Positions 1 to 7,600 of a stretch of 11,515 bases of DNA are shown here, piece by piece (position 1 is the first letter of the stretch; each line of letters starts with the position of its first letter). The stretch is from positions 39,898 through 51,412 of the forward strand of contig DIXH01000085.1 of NCBI GenBank assembly GCA_002428605.1, read 5' to 3'. The notes below the pieces were generated by a model. It did no database searches, was not told the origin of the DNA, and was given only the letters and a program-made list of their open reading frames with translations. The position numbers and the translations under genes are program-made. The stretch comes from Clostridiaceae bacterium UBA6085. GTDB lineage: Bacteria; Bacillota; Clostridia; Clostridiales; Clostridiaceae.

Positions 1-414
1 ACCTACATCATCAGGTTCACCAAGGTTGGCCTTGCAATGAGGGCGGTTGAGCAGAACCAGAAGGCGGCTCACCTCATGGGGATAGACGTAAACAAGGTGA
101 TAACCTTCACGTTCTTCCTGGGTGGAGCTTCGGCAGCGATAGCCGGGTCACTCATAAGCGGCTACTACCAGATGGTATATGCAGGCATGGGCTTCATGGC
201 GGGAATGAAGGCTTTCTCTGCTGCGGTCCTTGGAGGGATAGGAGTCCTTTATGGCTCCATATTCGGCGGAATCGTCGTAGGCATATCCGAAAGCTTCGCG
301 GCAACATACCTTGGCGGAAGCTACAGGGATGCGGTGGCGTTCGTGATCCTTATACTTGTCCTTCTTGTCAGGCCAAACGGCCTGTTCGGCAAGAAGGGGA
401 TAACGAAGGTGTAG
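1..414 (+). CDS. livH: Branched-chain amino-acid ABC transporter permease LivH, 3' part only
   Basis: The reading frame is open from base 1, so the gene begins upstream of the window; the internal ATG at 37 is not the start. About 137 C-terminal residues are visible. The segment with FTKVGLAMRAVEQN followed by AAHLMGIDVNKVI is the conserved cytoplasmic loop of LivH permeases that docks on the ATPases. It is followed by hydrophobic helices (roughly residues 37-55, 75-95 and 110-130 of the visible part) and the usual C-terminal RPNGLFGKKG motif. LivH pairs with LivM to form the membrane channel of a HAAT-family importer. The stop codon is one base before livM, so the two are surely cotranscribed. 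The family is clear; which amino acid is carried (branched-chain or other polar or hydrophobic ones) cannot be read from the permease. Confidence 0.93.
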   Translation, partial: TYIIRFTKVGLAMRAVEQNQKAAHLMGIDVNKVITFTFFLGGASAAIAGSLISGYYQMVYAGMGFMAGMKAFSAAVLGGIGVLYGSIFGGIVVGISESFAATYLGGSYRDAVAFVILILVLLVRPNGLFGKKGITKV

Positions 415-415
415 C

Positions 416-1486
416 ATGAGAGAGAAGATTGAAAAGATGAGGCTATCAGGCCTCATGGACAGGATGAGGACATTCTATTCAAGGTACACTCTGGTATCAA
501 ACATAGCCCTTGCTGCCATAGTTCTTCTGCTTCCCTTCATAGTGGGGTCGCAGTACATCATGAGGATAGTCATAATGATAGGGGTCTATGCGATACTTGC
601 CCAGTCCCTTGGGCTCATAACAGGCTATGCGGGACAGACGTCTCTTGGACATGCTGCGTTCTACGCGATAGGCGCATACACTTCAGCAATAGTAAGCATA
701 CAGACAGGCTGGAGCTTCTTCATAACAGCTCCGATAGCAGCTGTCTTTGCGGCTCTCATGGGTCTTGCACTGGGACTGCCGACGCTGAGGCTTTCAGGCA
801 CGTACCTCGCGATTACCACACTTGGCTTCTCCGAGTTCGTGAGGATGGTTCTCCTGAACTGGGATCCTGTCACAAACGGTCCCCTTGGCATATCCAGGAT
901 ACCGAGGCCAAGCATACTGGGGGTAGACCTCATAGTAGGCAACAACGGCCTTTACTACCTGATGCTGGTGTTCCTTGTGATCACCACAGTAGTCATCTAC
1001 AATATCGTAAACTCCAAGGTGGGGCGTGCCCTCATGTCCATTAGGGATGATGAACTGGCAGCAACCATGATGGGAGTAAAGACAACCTACTACAAGGTGC
1101 TGGTGTTTGTCATCGGGGCGTTCTTCGCTGGACTTGCAGGTGCATTCTATGCACATATGATCAGGTTTATAGATCCCAATACCTTCACCTTTGATACCTC
1201 CATTCTGATACTGAGCATAGTAATACTCGGCGGTATGGGTACCATAAAGGGCATGTTCGTCGGGTCTGCGCTTCTTATTTCCTTTCCGGAGGTCATGAGG
1301 TTCCTGCAGGAGTACAGGTTCGTAGTCTACGGTGTGGTGCTGGTCCTTACCATGAGGTTCAGGCCGCAGGGGATACTCGGAGGTCAGAAGAAGACACCAT
1401 ACAGACTTCCAAAGGGAGTGACTGAGGAAGTCACTGACAACAAGGAACAACGGATGAAGGAGATGAAAGCGGGATGGCATATCTAG
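416..1486 (+). CDS. livM: Branched-chain amino-acid ABC transporter permease LivM
   Basis: This 356-residue protein is the second membrane subunit of the Liv importer. After a charged N-terminus of about 25 residues come roughly eight to ten hydrophobic segments. Family hallmarks are LITGYAGQTSLGHAAFYAIGA near residues 67-87, the loop GFSEFVRMVLLNWDPVTNGPLGI near 137-160, the ATPase-docking loop RALMSIRDDELAATMMGV near 204-221, and a C-terminal MRFRPQGILGG. A hydrophilic tail of about 35 residues follows the last helix. The start lies one base after the livH stop and the end overlaps livG by 13 nt, so translation is probably coupled. Length is within the normal LivM range. Nothing looks damaged. 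Confidence 0.95.
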   Translation: MREKIEKMRLSGLMDRMRTFYSRYTLVSNIALAAIVLLLPFIVGSQYIMRIVIMIGVYAILAQSLGLITGYAGQTSLGHAAFYAIGAYTSAIVSIQTGWSFFITAPIAAVFAALMGLALGLPTLRLSGTYLAITTLGFSEFVRMVLLNWDPVTNGPLGISRIPRPSILGVDLIVGNNGLYYLMLVFLVITTVVIYNIVNSKVGRALMSIRDDELAATMMGVKTTYYKVLVFVIGAFFAGLAGAFYAHMIRFIDPNTFTFDTSILILSIVILGGMGTIKGMFVGSALLISFPEVMRFLQEYRFVVYGVVLVLTMRFRPQGILGGQKKTPYRLPKGVTEEVTDNKEQRMKEMKAGWHI

Positions 1487-2259
1487 AGGTCAAAGACATT
1501 TCGATGCGGTTCGGCGGCCTTGTGGCTGTGGACCAGGTCTCAATCTCCGCTGAAAAGGGCGAGATAGTAAGCATAATAGGTCCCAACGGGGCGGGTAAGA
1601 CCACACTATTCAACATGCTTACAGGCGTGTACAAGGTGACGGAGGGTGAAATAAGCCTTGACGGGAAGACCATAAGCGGCATGCTGCCGCAGGACATAGT
1701 CAAGGCAGGGATGGCGAGGACCTTCCAGAACGTAAGGCTCTTCGGAGACATGAGGGTCATAGAGAACGTGCTCCTTGGCATGCATGTCAATACTAGATAC
1801 AGCTTCCTGGATGCGGTCCTGAGGACAAGAAGGTTCAGGAATGCTGAAGCTGATAAGCACAGGGAGGCCATAAGGCTGCTTGATTCCATAAAACTACGGG
1901 ACAAGATGCACAGCTATGCCACGAACCTTCCCTACGGGGACCAGAGGAGGCTTGAGATAGCAAGGGCCATTGCCACCGGGGCAAGCGTCCTGCTTTTAGA
2001 TGAGCCTGCCGCCGGCATGAATCCGCAGGAGACTGATGAGCTCCTTGAATACATCAGGAAGCTGAAGTCTGACGGACATACTGTAATACTCATAGAGCAC
2101 GACATGAGCCTTGTCATGAACATATCTGACAAGATATATGTACTTGATTACGGAAAGAAGATAGCTGAAGGTCTGCCGAAGGAGATCGCGAAGAACCCAA
2201 GGGTAATCGAGGCCTACCTTGGAAGGAGGGATGAAAATGCTGACAGTAAGGAATCTTAA
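1474..2259 (+). CDS. livG: Branched-chain amino-acid ABC transporter ATP-binding protein LivG
   Basis: A 261-residue cytoplasmic ATPase that with LivF powers uptake through LivH/LivM. Walker A is GPNGAGKTT at residues 36-44, Walker B is LLLDEP with D176-E177, and the switch histidine is H209 in LIEHDM. The LivG-specific insertion between Walker A and signature (MARTFQNVRLFGDMRVIENV) is present. The ABC signature reads LPYGDQ (152-157) instead of the canonical LSGGQ; degenerate signatures of the type LSYGxQ are normal in LivG, but the proline is a mild variation. The start ATG at 1474 is preceded by AAGGAG at 1457-1462. It overlaps the end of livM and in turn the start of livF, in line with tight stoichiometric expression. 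Confidence 0.95.
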   Translation: MAYLEVKDISMRFGGLVAVDQVSISAEKGEIVSIIGPNGAGKTTLFNMLTGVYKVTEGEISLDGKTISGMLPQDIVKAGMARTFQNVRLFGDMRVIENVLLGMHVNTRYSFLDAVLRTRRFRNAEADKHREAIRLLDSIKLRDKMHSYATNLPYGDQRRLEIARAIATGASVLLLDEPAAGMNPQETDELLEYIRKLKSDGHTVILIEHDMSLVMNISDKIYVLDYGKKIAEGLPKEIAKNPRVIEAYLGRRDENADSKES

Positions 2260-2953
2260 CACGCACTACGGCAACATCCATGCCCTCAAGGGAGTTGACC
2301 TTGAAGTAAGGCAGGGTGAGATAGTGACGCTCATAGGAAGCAACGGTGCAGGGAAGAGCACGACACTAAGCACTGTGACTGGACTCCTCAAGCCCACAAG
2401 GGGTGAGATAACCTTCAACGGGGTAAGCATTGCAGGGAAGCCGCCTTCTGAGATAGTCAGGATGGGCATCAGCCTTTCGCCGGAGGGCAGGGAGGTGTTT
2501 CCTGCGCTGACTGTGGAGGAGAACCTTTCACTTGGCGCATTCACAAGGAAGGACAAGGCAGCTGTAAAAAGGTCCTATGACAGGGTCTACGACCTTTTCC
2601 CAAGGCTTTCTGAAAGGAAGAAGCAGACTGCGGGAACCCTCTCGGGTGGGGAGCAGCAGATGCTTGCAATTGGAAGGTCCCTTATGGCGGAGCCTCAGCT
2701 CCTTATGCTTGACGAGCCGTCTCTAGGGCTTGCTCCGAAGCTTGTCATGATGATATTTGACCTTATAGTCTCAATCAACAAGCAGGGGACTACGATACTG
2801 CTGGTTGAGCAGAACGCTAACATGGCTCTGTCCATAGCACACAGGGGATATGTGCTTGAGACTGGCAAGGTGATACTTACAGATGAAGCCAAAGCCCTTG
2901 CGACCAATGAAGCCGTAAGGCGGGCCTATCTTGGACAGGTTGAAGAATTTTAA
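2237..2953 (+). CDS. livF: Branched-chain amino-acid ABC transporter ATP-binding protein LivF
   Basis: A 238-residue ATPase, the partner of LivG. Walker A is GSNGAGKST (34-42), the signature is LSGGEQ (135-140), Walker B is LMLDEP with D159-E160, and the switch histidine position carries Q in LLVEQN, which is typical of LivF. The opening MLTVRNLNTHYGNIHALKG is the standard LivF start. I chose ATG at 2237 because GGAAGGAGGG (2221-2230) lies 6 nt before it; the ATG at 2231 abuts this site and the TTG at 2219 precedes it. The chosen start overlaps the livG end by 23 nt. Only 14 nt separate its stop from dhaK, placing the transporter and the kinase genes in one transcript. Confidence 0.94.
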   Translation: MLTVRNLNTHYGNIHALKGVDLEVRQGEIVTLIGSNGAGKSTTLSTVTGLLKPTRGEITFNGVSIAGKPPSEIVRMGISLSPEGREVFPALTVEENLSLGAFTRKDKAAVKRSYDRVYDLFPRLSERKKQTAGTLSGGEQQMLAIGRSLMAEPQLLMLDEPSLGLAPKLVMMIFDLIVSINKQGTTILLVEQNANMALSIAHRGYVLETGKVILTDEAKALATNEAVRRAYLGQVEEF

Positions 2954-2967
2954 ATTGGGGGTGCAGA

Positions 2968-3951
2968 ATGAAGAAGATAATAAACAATCCGGATAAAGTC
3001 GTCTCTGAAATGCTCGAGGGCATGGAGAAGGCGCACAAGGACATTAGGTACGTAAGGGAGCTTGAGGTCATCACGAGAAGAGAGAAGTCAGATAAGGTGG
3101 GAATTGTTTCCGGCGGCGGAAGCGGCCACGAGCCCTCACACGCAGGCTATGTGGGGAAGGGGATGCTTGACTCGGCTGTTGCGGGCAACGTATTCGCTTC
3201 ACCTTCGCCTGACAGGATACTGAAGGGTATAGAGGAGGCAAATTCCGGAAAGGGAGTGCTCCTTGTCATTAAGAACTACTCAGGCGACATCATGAACTTC
3301 GAGATGGCGAAAGACCTTGCCATGATGGATGGGATAGAGGTGGACAGCGTAGTGGTAAGGGATGATGTTGCCGTACCTGACAGCACATATTCGACCGGAA
3401 GAAGGGGAATAGCTGGCACAGTGTTCGTCCATAAGATCGCAGGTGCGAAGGCTGAAGCAGGCGGGACACTTCCTGAGGTAAAGGCTGCTGCAGAGAAGGC
3501 CATCTCAAGGATCAGGTCCATGGGCATGGCTATGACTCCATGTACTCTGCCTGGAGTTGGAAAGCCTGGATTCATGCTTGCCGACGACGAAGTAGAGATA
3601 GGAATGGGGATACATGGTGAGCCAGGAGTCAACAGGAGCCATATACTGCCTGCAAGTGAGCTTGCTTCGGTACTCCTTGAAAAGATCCTTGCTGACTACG
3701 ACTACTCAGGCAAGGAGGTTGCACTCATGGTCAACGGCCTTGGCGGAACTCCTCTAATGGAGCTCTACATCCTTAACAATGAGGTGGAGAGGGTCCTTTC
3801 TGAAAAGGGTATAAAGGTATACAGGACATTAGTCGGCAACTTCATGACCTCCCTTGAGATGTCAGGCTGCTCGCTGACACTCATGGACCTTGATGATGAG
3901 CTGAAGGAGCTGCTGGATGCGCCATGCAACACTCCGGCACTTAAGGGGTAG
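2968..3951 (+). CDS. dhaK: Dihydroxyacetone kinase subunit DhaK
   Basis: A 327-residue protein of the DhaK family, which binds dihydroxyacetone (or a related short ketose) covalently through a histidine while DhaL delivers the phosphate. The catalytic set is complete: H54 in the GGGSGHEPSH motif, D107 in NYSGDIMNF, and the hemiaminal-forming H216 in GMGIHGEPG. These correspond to H56, D109 and H218 of E. coli DhaK, each offset by two. Length matches single-subunit DhaK, without the fused DhaL domain of ATP-dependent kinases. It sits between livF (14 nt) and dhaL (5 nt). Its presence in an amino-acid transport operon is unusual, so the physiological substrate could be another hydroxycarbonyl compound; that is inference. 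Family assignment is very secure. Confidence 0.94.
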   Translation: MKKIINNPDKVVSEMLEGMEKAHKDIRYVRELEVITRREKSDKVGIVSGGGSGHEPSHAGYVGKGMLDSAVAGNVFASPSPDRILKGIEEANSGKGVLLVIKNYSGDIMNFEMAKDLAMMDGIEVDSVVVRDDVAVPDSTYSTGRRGIAGTVFVHKIAGAKAEAGGTLPEVKAAAEKAISRIRSMGMAMTPCTLPGVGKPGFMLADDEVEIGMGIHGEPGVNRSHILPASELASVLLEKILADYDYSGKEVALMVNGLGGTPLMELYILNNEVERVLSEKGIKVYRTLVGNFMTSLEMSGCSLTLMDLDDELKELLDAPCNTPALKG

Positions 3952-3956
3952 ATGAG

Positions 3957-4598
3957 ATGGAGATGACTAAGAAGGATTACCTGGACTATATCGAGCTCGT
4001 TACGAAGAAGCTTGAGGAGAACAGGGATTATATAACTGACCTTGATGCTGCTACAGGAGACGGGGACCACTGGGTGAACATGAACATGGGGTTCCAGAAG
4101 CTCGTTGCAAGCCGTGAGGCGCTTGAGGCGCTGAGCCTCAGGGACATGTTCAAGAAGATAGGCATGCTCATAATGTCAACGGTAGGTGGCTCTTCAGGGG
4201 TGCTGTACGGCAGCGCGTACATCAAGGCTTCACAGGCGATAGGGGACAAGGAGGTCATTGATGTGCCTCTGCTCCTCACGATACTTGAGGCGAAGCTCAC
4301 TGCCATAATGGAGAGAGGTAATGCAAAGCCCGGCTACAAGACAATGATAGACCCTTTGTATACCGCTATAGTAAGGCTTAGGGCTGGCATTGAAGCTGGT
4401 ATGGATGATGCCGCTGTCCTTTCCGAGATGAAGCGGGGAGCTGTTGAAGGGATGGAAGCAACCAAAGGCATGGAGGCCGTAAAGGGCAGGGCCACCTACC
4501 AGACAAACAAGGGCGTAGGGTGCCTTGACCCGGGAGCCGTCACAATGTGCTACCAGCTGGAGCTAATGGCGGACTGCATGAACCCTGGAAAGGACTGA
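3957..4598 (+). CDS. dhaL: Dihydroxyacetone kinase subunit DhaL (ADP-binding)
   Basis: A 213-residue DhaL-family nucleotide-binding subunit. The Mg-ADP-chelating aspartates are seen as D30, D35 and D37 in LDAATGDGDHWVNMNMGF, the same numbers as in E. coli DhaL. The ADP-contacting loop GGSSGVLYGSAY near 79-90 and the C-terminal KGRATYQTNKGVGCLDPGA near 177-195 are also typical. Residue 39 after GDGDH is W where most homologues I recall have G. In PEP-dependent kinases DhaL carries tightly bound ADP that is rephosphorylated by DhaM, but no dhaM follows here. The start ATG at 3957 lies 5 nt after the dhaK stop with AGGGG upstream; ATG at 3963 is also possible. The end of the gene carries the ribosome binding site of the next gene. 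Confidence 0.92.
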   Translation: MEMTKKDYLDYIELVTKKLEENRDYITDLDAATGDGDHWVNMNMGFQKLVASREALEALSLRDMFKKIGMLIMSTVGGSSGVLYGSAYIKASQAIGDKEVIDVPLLLTILEAKLTAIMERGNAKPGYKTMIDPLYTAIVRLRAGIEAGMDDAAVLSEMKRGAVEGMEATKGMEAVKGRATYQTNKGVGCLDPGAVTMCYQLELMADCMNPGKD

Positions 4599-4603
4599 TT
4601 TAT

Positions 4604-6304
4604 TTGAACCTCCTCCACATAAAGGACATCGCTAACAAATATTCGCGGGCGATCTCGACGATACTGGATATTGACGTTATCATAATCGACAGCGAGTATA
4701 ACAAGATCGCCTATACCTCAAGGAACGTCAGCAACCAGTTGCCGGTGACACGTACCTCCGTCATCGGCGAGGTGCTGACTACCGGTAAGGTGCTCATCAT
4801 AGAGGACAACAGGAAGTATCCGATATGCAGGAACTGCGTGGACAGCTCACAGTGCAAGATCCAGGGGATGATATCAGTTCCCATAATGTACAACGAGAGG
4901 CCGGTTGGTGCTGTCGCACTTCTTGTCCCGAAGAACATGAAGACGTCCATATTCGAGAAGGTGGGACCGGCGATAGACTTCCTTGAAAGCATGGCTGACC
5001 TCCTCTCCTTCAGGCTCAAGAACATGGAGGATTATGCCCTTCTTGAGAAGACCAAGAGCGAGCGGGAGACCATAATCAACACCATAGAGGAAGGTCTGCT
5101 CTCCCTTGACGGGAGGAACGAGGTATCATTCTGCAACGACCAGTTCCTGAAGTATTTCAACATTGAAGAGGATATCCTTGGTAGGAACGCCGAGGACTTA
5201 TTCAAGAACAGCACCATAAGCAACATGATACTTTCGCCCAAGGACAAGATAGTGAAGAGCCTCTTCCTTGAGGATAAGGGACAGAGCTTCAGGGGGATAG
5301 TGTCAAAGAAGAATGTTGTGGTTAATGGAGCAAAGGAGGGGATGCTCCTTTCGTTTCGGAGCCTCCGGGACAGCCACTGGAGCTATTCGTCCGTAATGGA
5401 CAGATACAAGTCGCTTAGCTTTGACAAGCTCAGGTCAAGCGACCAGTGCATGGTCCAGACGATAGAGAAGGCAAAGGAGTACGCCATAGACGGCTGCAAC
5501 GTGCTCATAGGAAGCGAGGACGGGCTCGAGGTAATGGAGATCGCAAGGTCCATACACAACTTCTCGGACAGGTCCAAGGAAAGGTTCGTAAGGATGGACT
5601 GCACTGGAAAGACATACAGCGACCTTGAGAACGAGCTTTTCGGAACGGACCGGAATCCTCTCCTCGGGGCCCTGAACCTTGCAAACCAGGGAACGGTGCT
5701 GATGATGAACATAGATGAGTGCCCGCTTTACCTCCAGAAGGACATACTTGATGTCATCAAGTACAGGAAGAACCCCAGGAACCAGGTCGAGCATGAGGCC
5801 ACTGACATAAGGTTCATAATGCATACTTCAAGGGACCTCAGGGAGCTCTCGGGAAAGAAAATGTTCAACGACGAGCTCCATTACAGGCTCATGGAGAATG
5901 CACTTGAGATACCGCCTCTCAGGGCGAGGAAGAGGGACCTTCCCTTCATCATAGAAGGAAGGGTAAGGGAGCTTGCCATCAGGCATGGAAAGAGCGAGCT
6001 GAAATTCTCTAAGGAGGCCCTTGAAATACTTGCGGGACATACCTGGCCTGGAAATTTCAGTGAGCTTGACAAGACCCTTGAAACGATAATATTCAATGCC
6101 GAGGGTAAGACAGTGGAAGAAAATGACATCATGTCCTTTGGCTTCTTCAGGGATGAGGAGAAGAGCTGCAACCTTGAGGTCATCGAGGAGCAGCTTCTAA
6201 GGCAGATGGTTTCAGAAAAGATGAGCAAGGAGGCAATCGCCGAGAAGATGGGGATCAGCAGGGCGACCCTTTACAGGAAGCTGAAGAAGCAGGGTCTGCA
6301 GTAG
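4604..6304 (+). CDS. TyrR/PrdR-like regulator: GAF-like sensor, PAS, degenerate AAA+ and Fis-type HTH
   Basis: A protein of about 566 residues. I start it at TTG 4604 because AAAGGA (4589-4594) lies 9 nt before it and no ATG occurs in frame until deep inside the sensor domain; a GTG at 4547 inside dhaL has no such support. Residues about 1-145 look like a GAF-type sensor, with a three-cysteine cluster YPICRNCVDSSQC. A PAS-like domain spans about 155-250. Residues about 290-500 align to the sigma-54 activator AAA+ module, but Walker A is replaced by GSEDGLEVME (from 303; no GKT/S) and the GAFTGA loop by NPLLGA (351-356). The Walker B-like acidic pair D371-E372 and the sensor arginine R428 in LHYRL remain. 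The C-terminus holds a Fis-type HTH (EAIAEKMGISRATLYRKLKKQG). It probably regulates this operon or a related amino-acid pathway without sigma-54. Confidence 0.85.
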   Translation: MNLLHIKDIANKYSRAISTILDIDVIIIDSEYNKIAYTSRNVSNQLPVTRTSVIGEVLTTGKVLIIEDNRKYPICRNCVDSSQCKIQGMISVPIMYNERPVGAVALLVPKNMKTSIFEKVGPAIDFLESMADLLSFRLKNMEDYALLEKTKSERETIINTIEEGLLSLDGRNEVSFCNDQFLKYFNIEEDILGRNAEDLFKNSTISNMILSPKDKIVKSLFLEDKGQSFRGIVSKKNVVVNGAKEGMLLSFRSLRDSHWSYSSVMDRYKSLSFDKLRSSDQCMVQTIEKAKEYAIDGCNVLIGSEDGLEVMEIARSIHNFSDRSKERFVRMDCTGKTYSDLENELFGTDRNPLLGALNLANQGTVLMMNIDECPLYLQKDILDVIKYRKNPRNQVEHEATDIRFIMHTSRDLRELSGKKMFNDELHYRLMENALEIPPLRARKRDLPFIIEGRVRELAIRHGKSELKFSKEALEILAGHTWPGNFSELDKTLETIIFNAEGKTVEENDIMSFGFFRDEEKSCNLEVIEEQLLRQMVSEKMSKEAIAEKMGISRATLYRKLKKQGLQ

Positions 6305-6328
6305 ACAGGCGGAAAGGAAGTGACTGGC

Positions 6329-7600
6329 ATGACAGAGGACATCTACAAGAAGATACTCATGAAGGAGCTCATACCCGCACTTGGCTGCACTGAACCTATA
6401 GCAATTGCGCTGGCAGCTGCCAAGGCCAAAGAGGTCCTGGGAGGGATGCCTGATAAGGTCCTCATAAGCTGCAGCGGCAATATCGTGAAGAACGTGAAGG
6501 GTGTCACTGTGCCCAACTCCGGGGGGATGAAGGGCATAACCGCAGCTGCGGTCCTTGGCATTTGCGGAGGAAATCCAGACAGGGGCCTTCAGGTCCTTGA
6601 AGGTATCACCGAAGACGACAGGCTGGAGGCAAGAAGGCTTTTAAGGGACAAGGACGTAAGGATAGTTCTCGTTGAGGATGAGGAGAACCTGTACCTTGCT
6701 GTAAGACTTGAGAATGGGGATGGCAGCTCCATGGTCGAGATCAAGTATGACCATACAAGGTTCTACAGCATAGAGAAGGATGGGAGGAAGCTCTTTGAAT
6801 GCGATGCAGTGAATGGAGCTTCCGAGGATACCGATAAGTCCTGCCTGTCCCTGAAGAGCATAATCGAATATGCGGACAATGTTGACCTTATCGAGAACTG
6901 GGACCTGGTTCAGGTGCTTGAAAGGCAGATAAGCTATAACTCGGCCATAGCCGATGAAGGACTCACAAGAAGATACGGCGCTGAGGTAGGAAAGACCATA
7001 ATGGAAAGCGGTGACCCCAAGGACCCGCGGACTAGAAGCAAGGCAAGGGCTGCTGCAGGCTCTGACGCAAGGATGGGTGGTTCAAGCCTTCCTGTAGTCA
7101 TAAATTCTGGCAGCGGCAACCAGGGCATAACCGTATCAATACCGGTAATCGAATTCGCCAGGTCCATGGAGGTTCCGATGGATAAGCTGTACAGGGCACT
7201 TATAGTATCCAACCTGATGGCTATACATCAGAAGAAGTACATAGGAAAGCTCTCGGCCTTCTGCGGAGTGGTCAGCGCATCAGCTGCGGCAGGCAGCGGA
7301 GTAGGCTACCTCCTGGACTACGACTACGAGACCATATCCAATATCGTGACAAACACCATCGCAACCACCGGGGGGATGGTGTGCGACGGAGCAAAGCCTT
7401 CATGCGCATCAAAAATAGCCATGGCACTGGACAACATGATAATGGCGATAAATATGAGCAAGGAAGGCAGGACTTTCCACCAGGGCGAGGGTTTGGTAGG
7501 ATCGGATGTTGAGGAGACTGTCAGGAACATCGGCAGGATGGCAAGGCTTGGCATGAAGAACACCGATACCGAGATACTAAACATAATGATAGAGAACTAG
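6329..7600 (+). CDS. L-cysteine desulfidase-like protein (CdsB/UPF0597, serine dehydratase alpha-like family)
   Basis: A 423-residue cytoplasmic protein of the UPF0597 family, whose characterised archaeal member is an Fe-S L-cysteine desulfidase making pyruvate, ammonia and sulfide without PLP; other members act on or influence serine, threonine or cysteine. Family motifs are ALGCTEP, SGNIVKNVKGVTVPN, GSGNQGITVSIPV, CGVVSASAAAGSGVGYL and the HQGEGLVG loop. Cysteines C20, C312, C352 and C359 stand with spacings (40 and 7 for the last three) that match the catalytic and cluster cysteines I recall for the Methanocaldococcus enzyme (C25, C282, C322, C329). ATG 6329 is preferred over GTG 6320, since AAAGGA at 6313-6318 is well spaced only for the ATG. 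It follows the regulator by 24 nt and ends the operon. Confidence 0.86.
   Translation: MTEDIYKKILMKELIPALGCTEPIAIALAAAKAKEVLGGMPDKVLISCSGNIVKNVKGVTVPNSGGMKGITAAAVLGICGGNPDRGLQVLEGITEDDRLEARRLLRDKDVRIVLVEDEENLYLAVRLENGDGSSMVEIKYDHTRFYSIEKDGRKLFECDAVNGASEDTDKSCLSLKSIIEYADNVDLIENWDLVQVLERQISYNSAIADEGLTRRYGAEVGKTIMESGDPKDPRTRSKARAAAGSDARMGGSSLPVVINSGSGNQGITVSIPVIEFARSMEVPMDKLYRALIVSNLMAIHQKKYIGKLSAFCGVVSASAAAGSGVGYLLDYDYETISNIVTNTIATTGGMVCDGAKPSCASKIAMALDNMIMAINMSKEGRTFHQGEGLVGSDVEETVRNIGRMARLGMKNTDTEILNIMIEN

Noticed and set aside
794..1480. Long minus-strand open frame of 228 codons opposite livM
   Set aside because: It lies wholly opposite a well-conserved membrane gene, and its histidine-, tyrosine- and proline-rich product has no recognisable motif; it reflects codon bias of livM.
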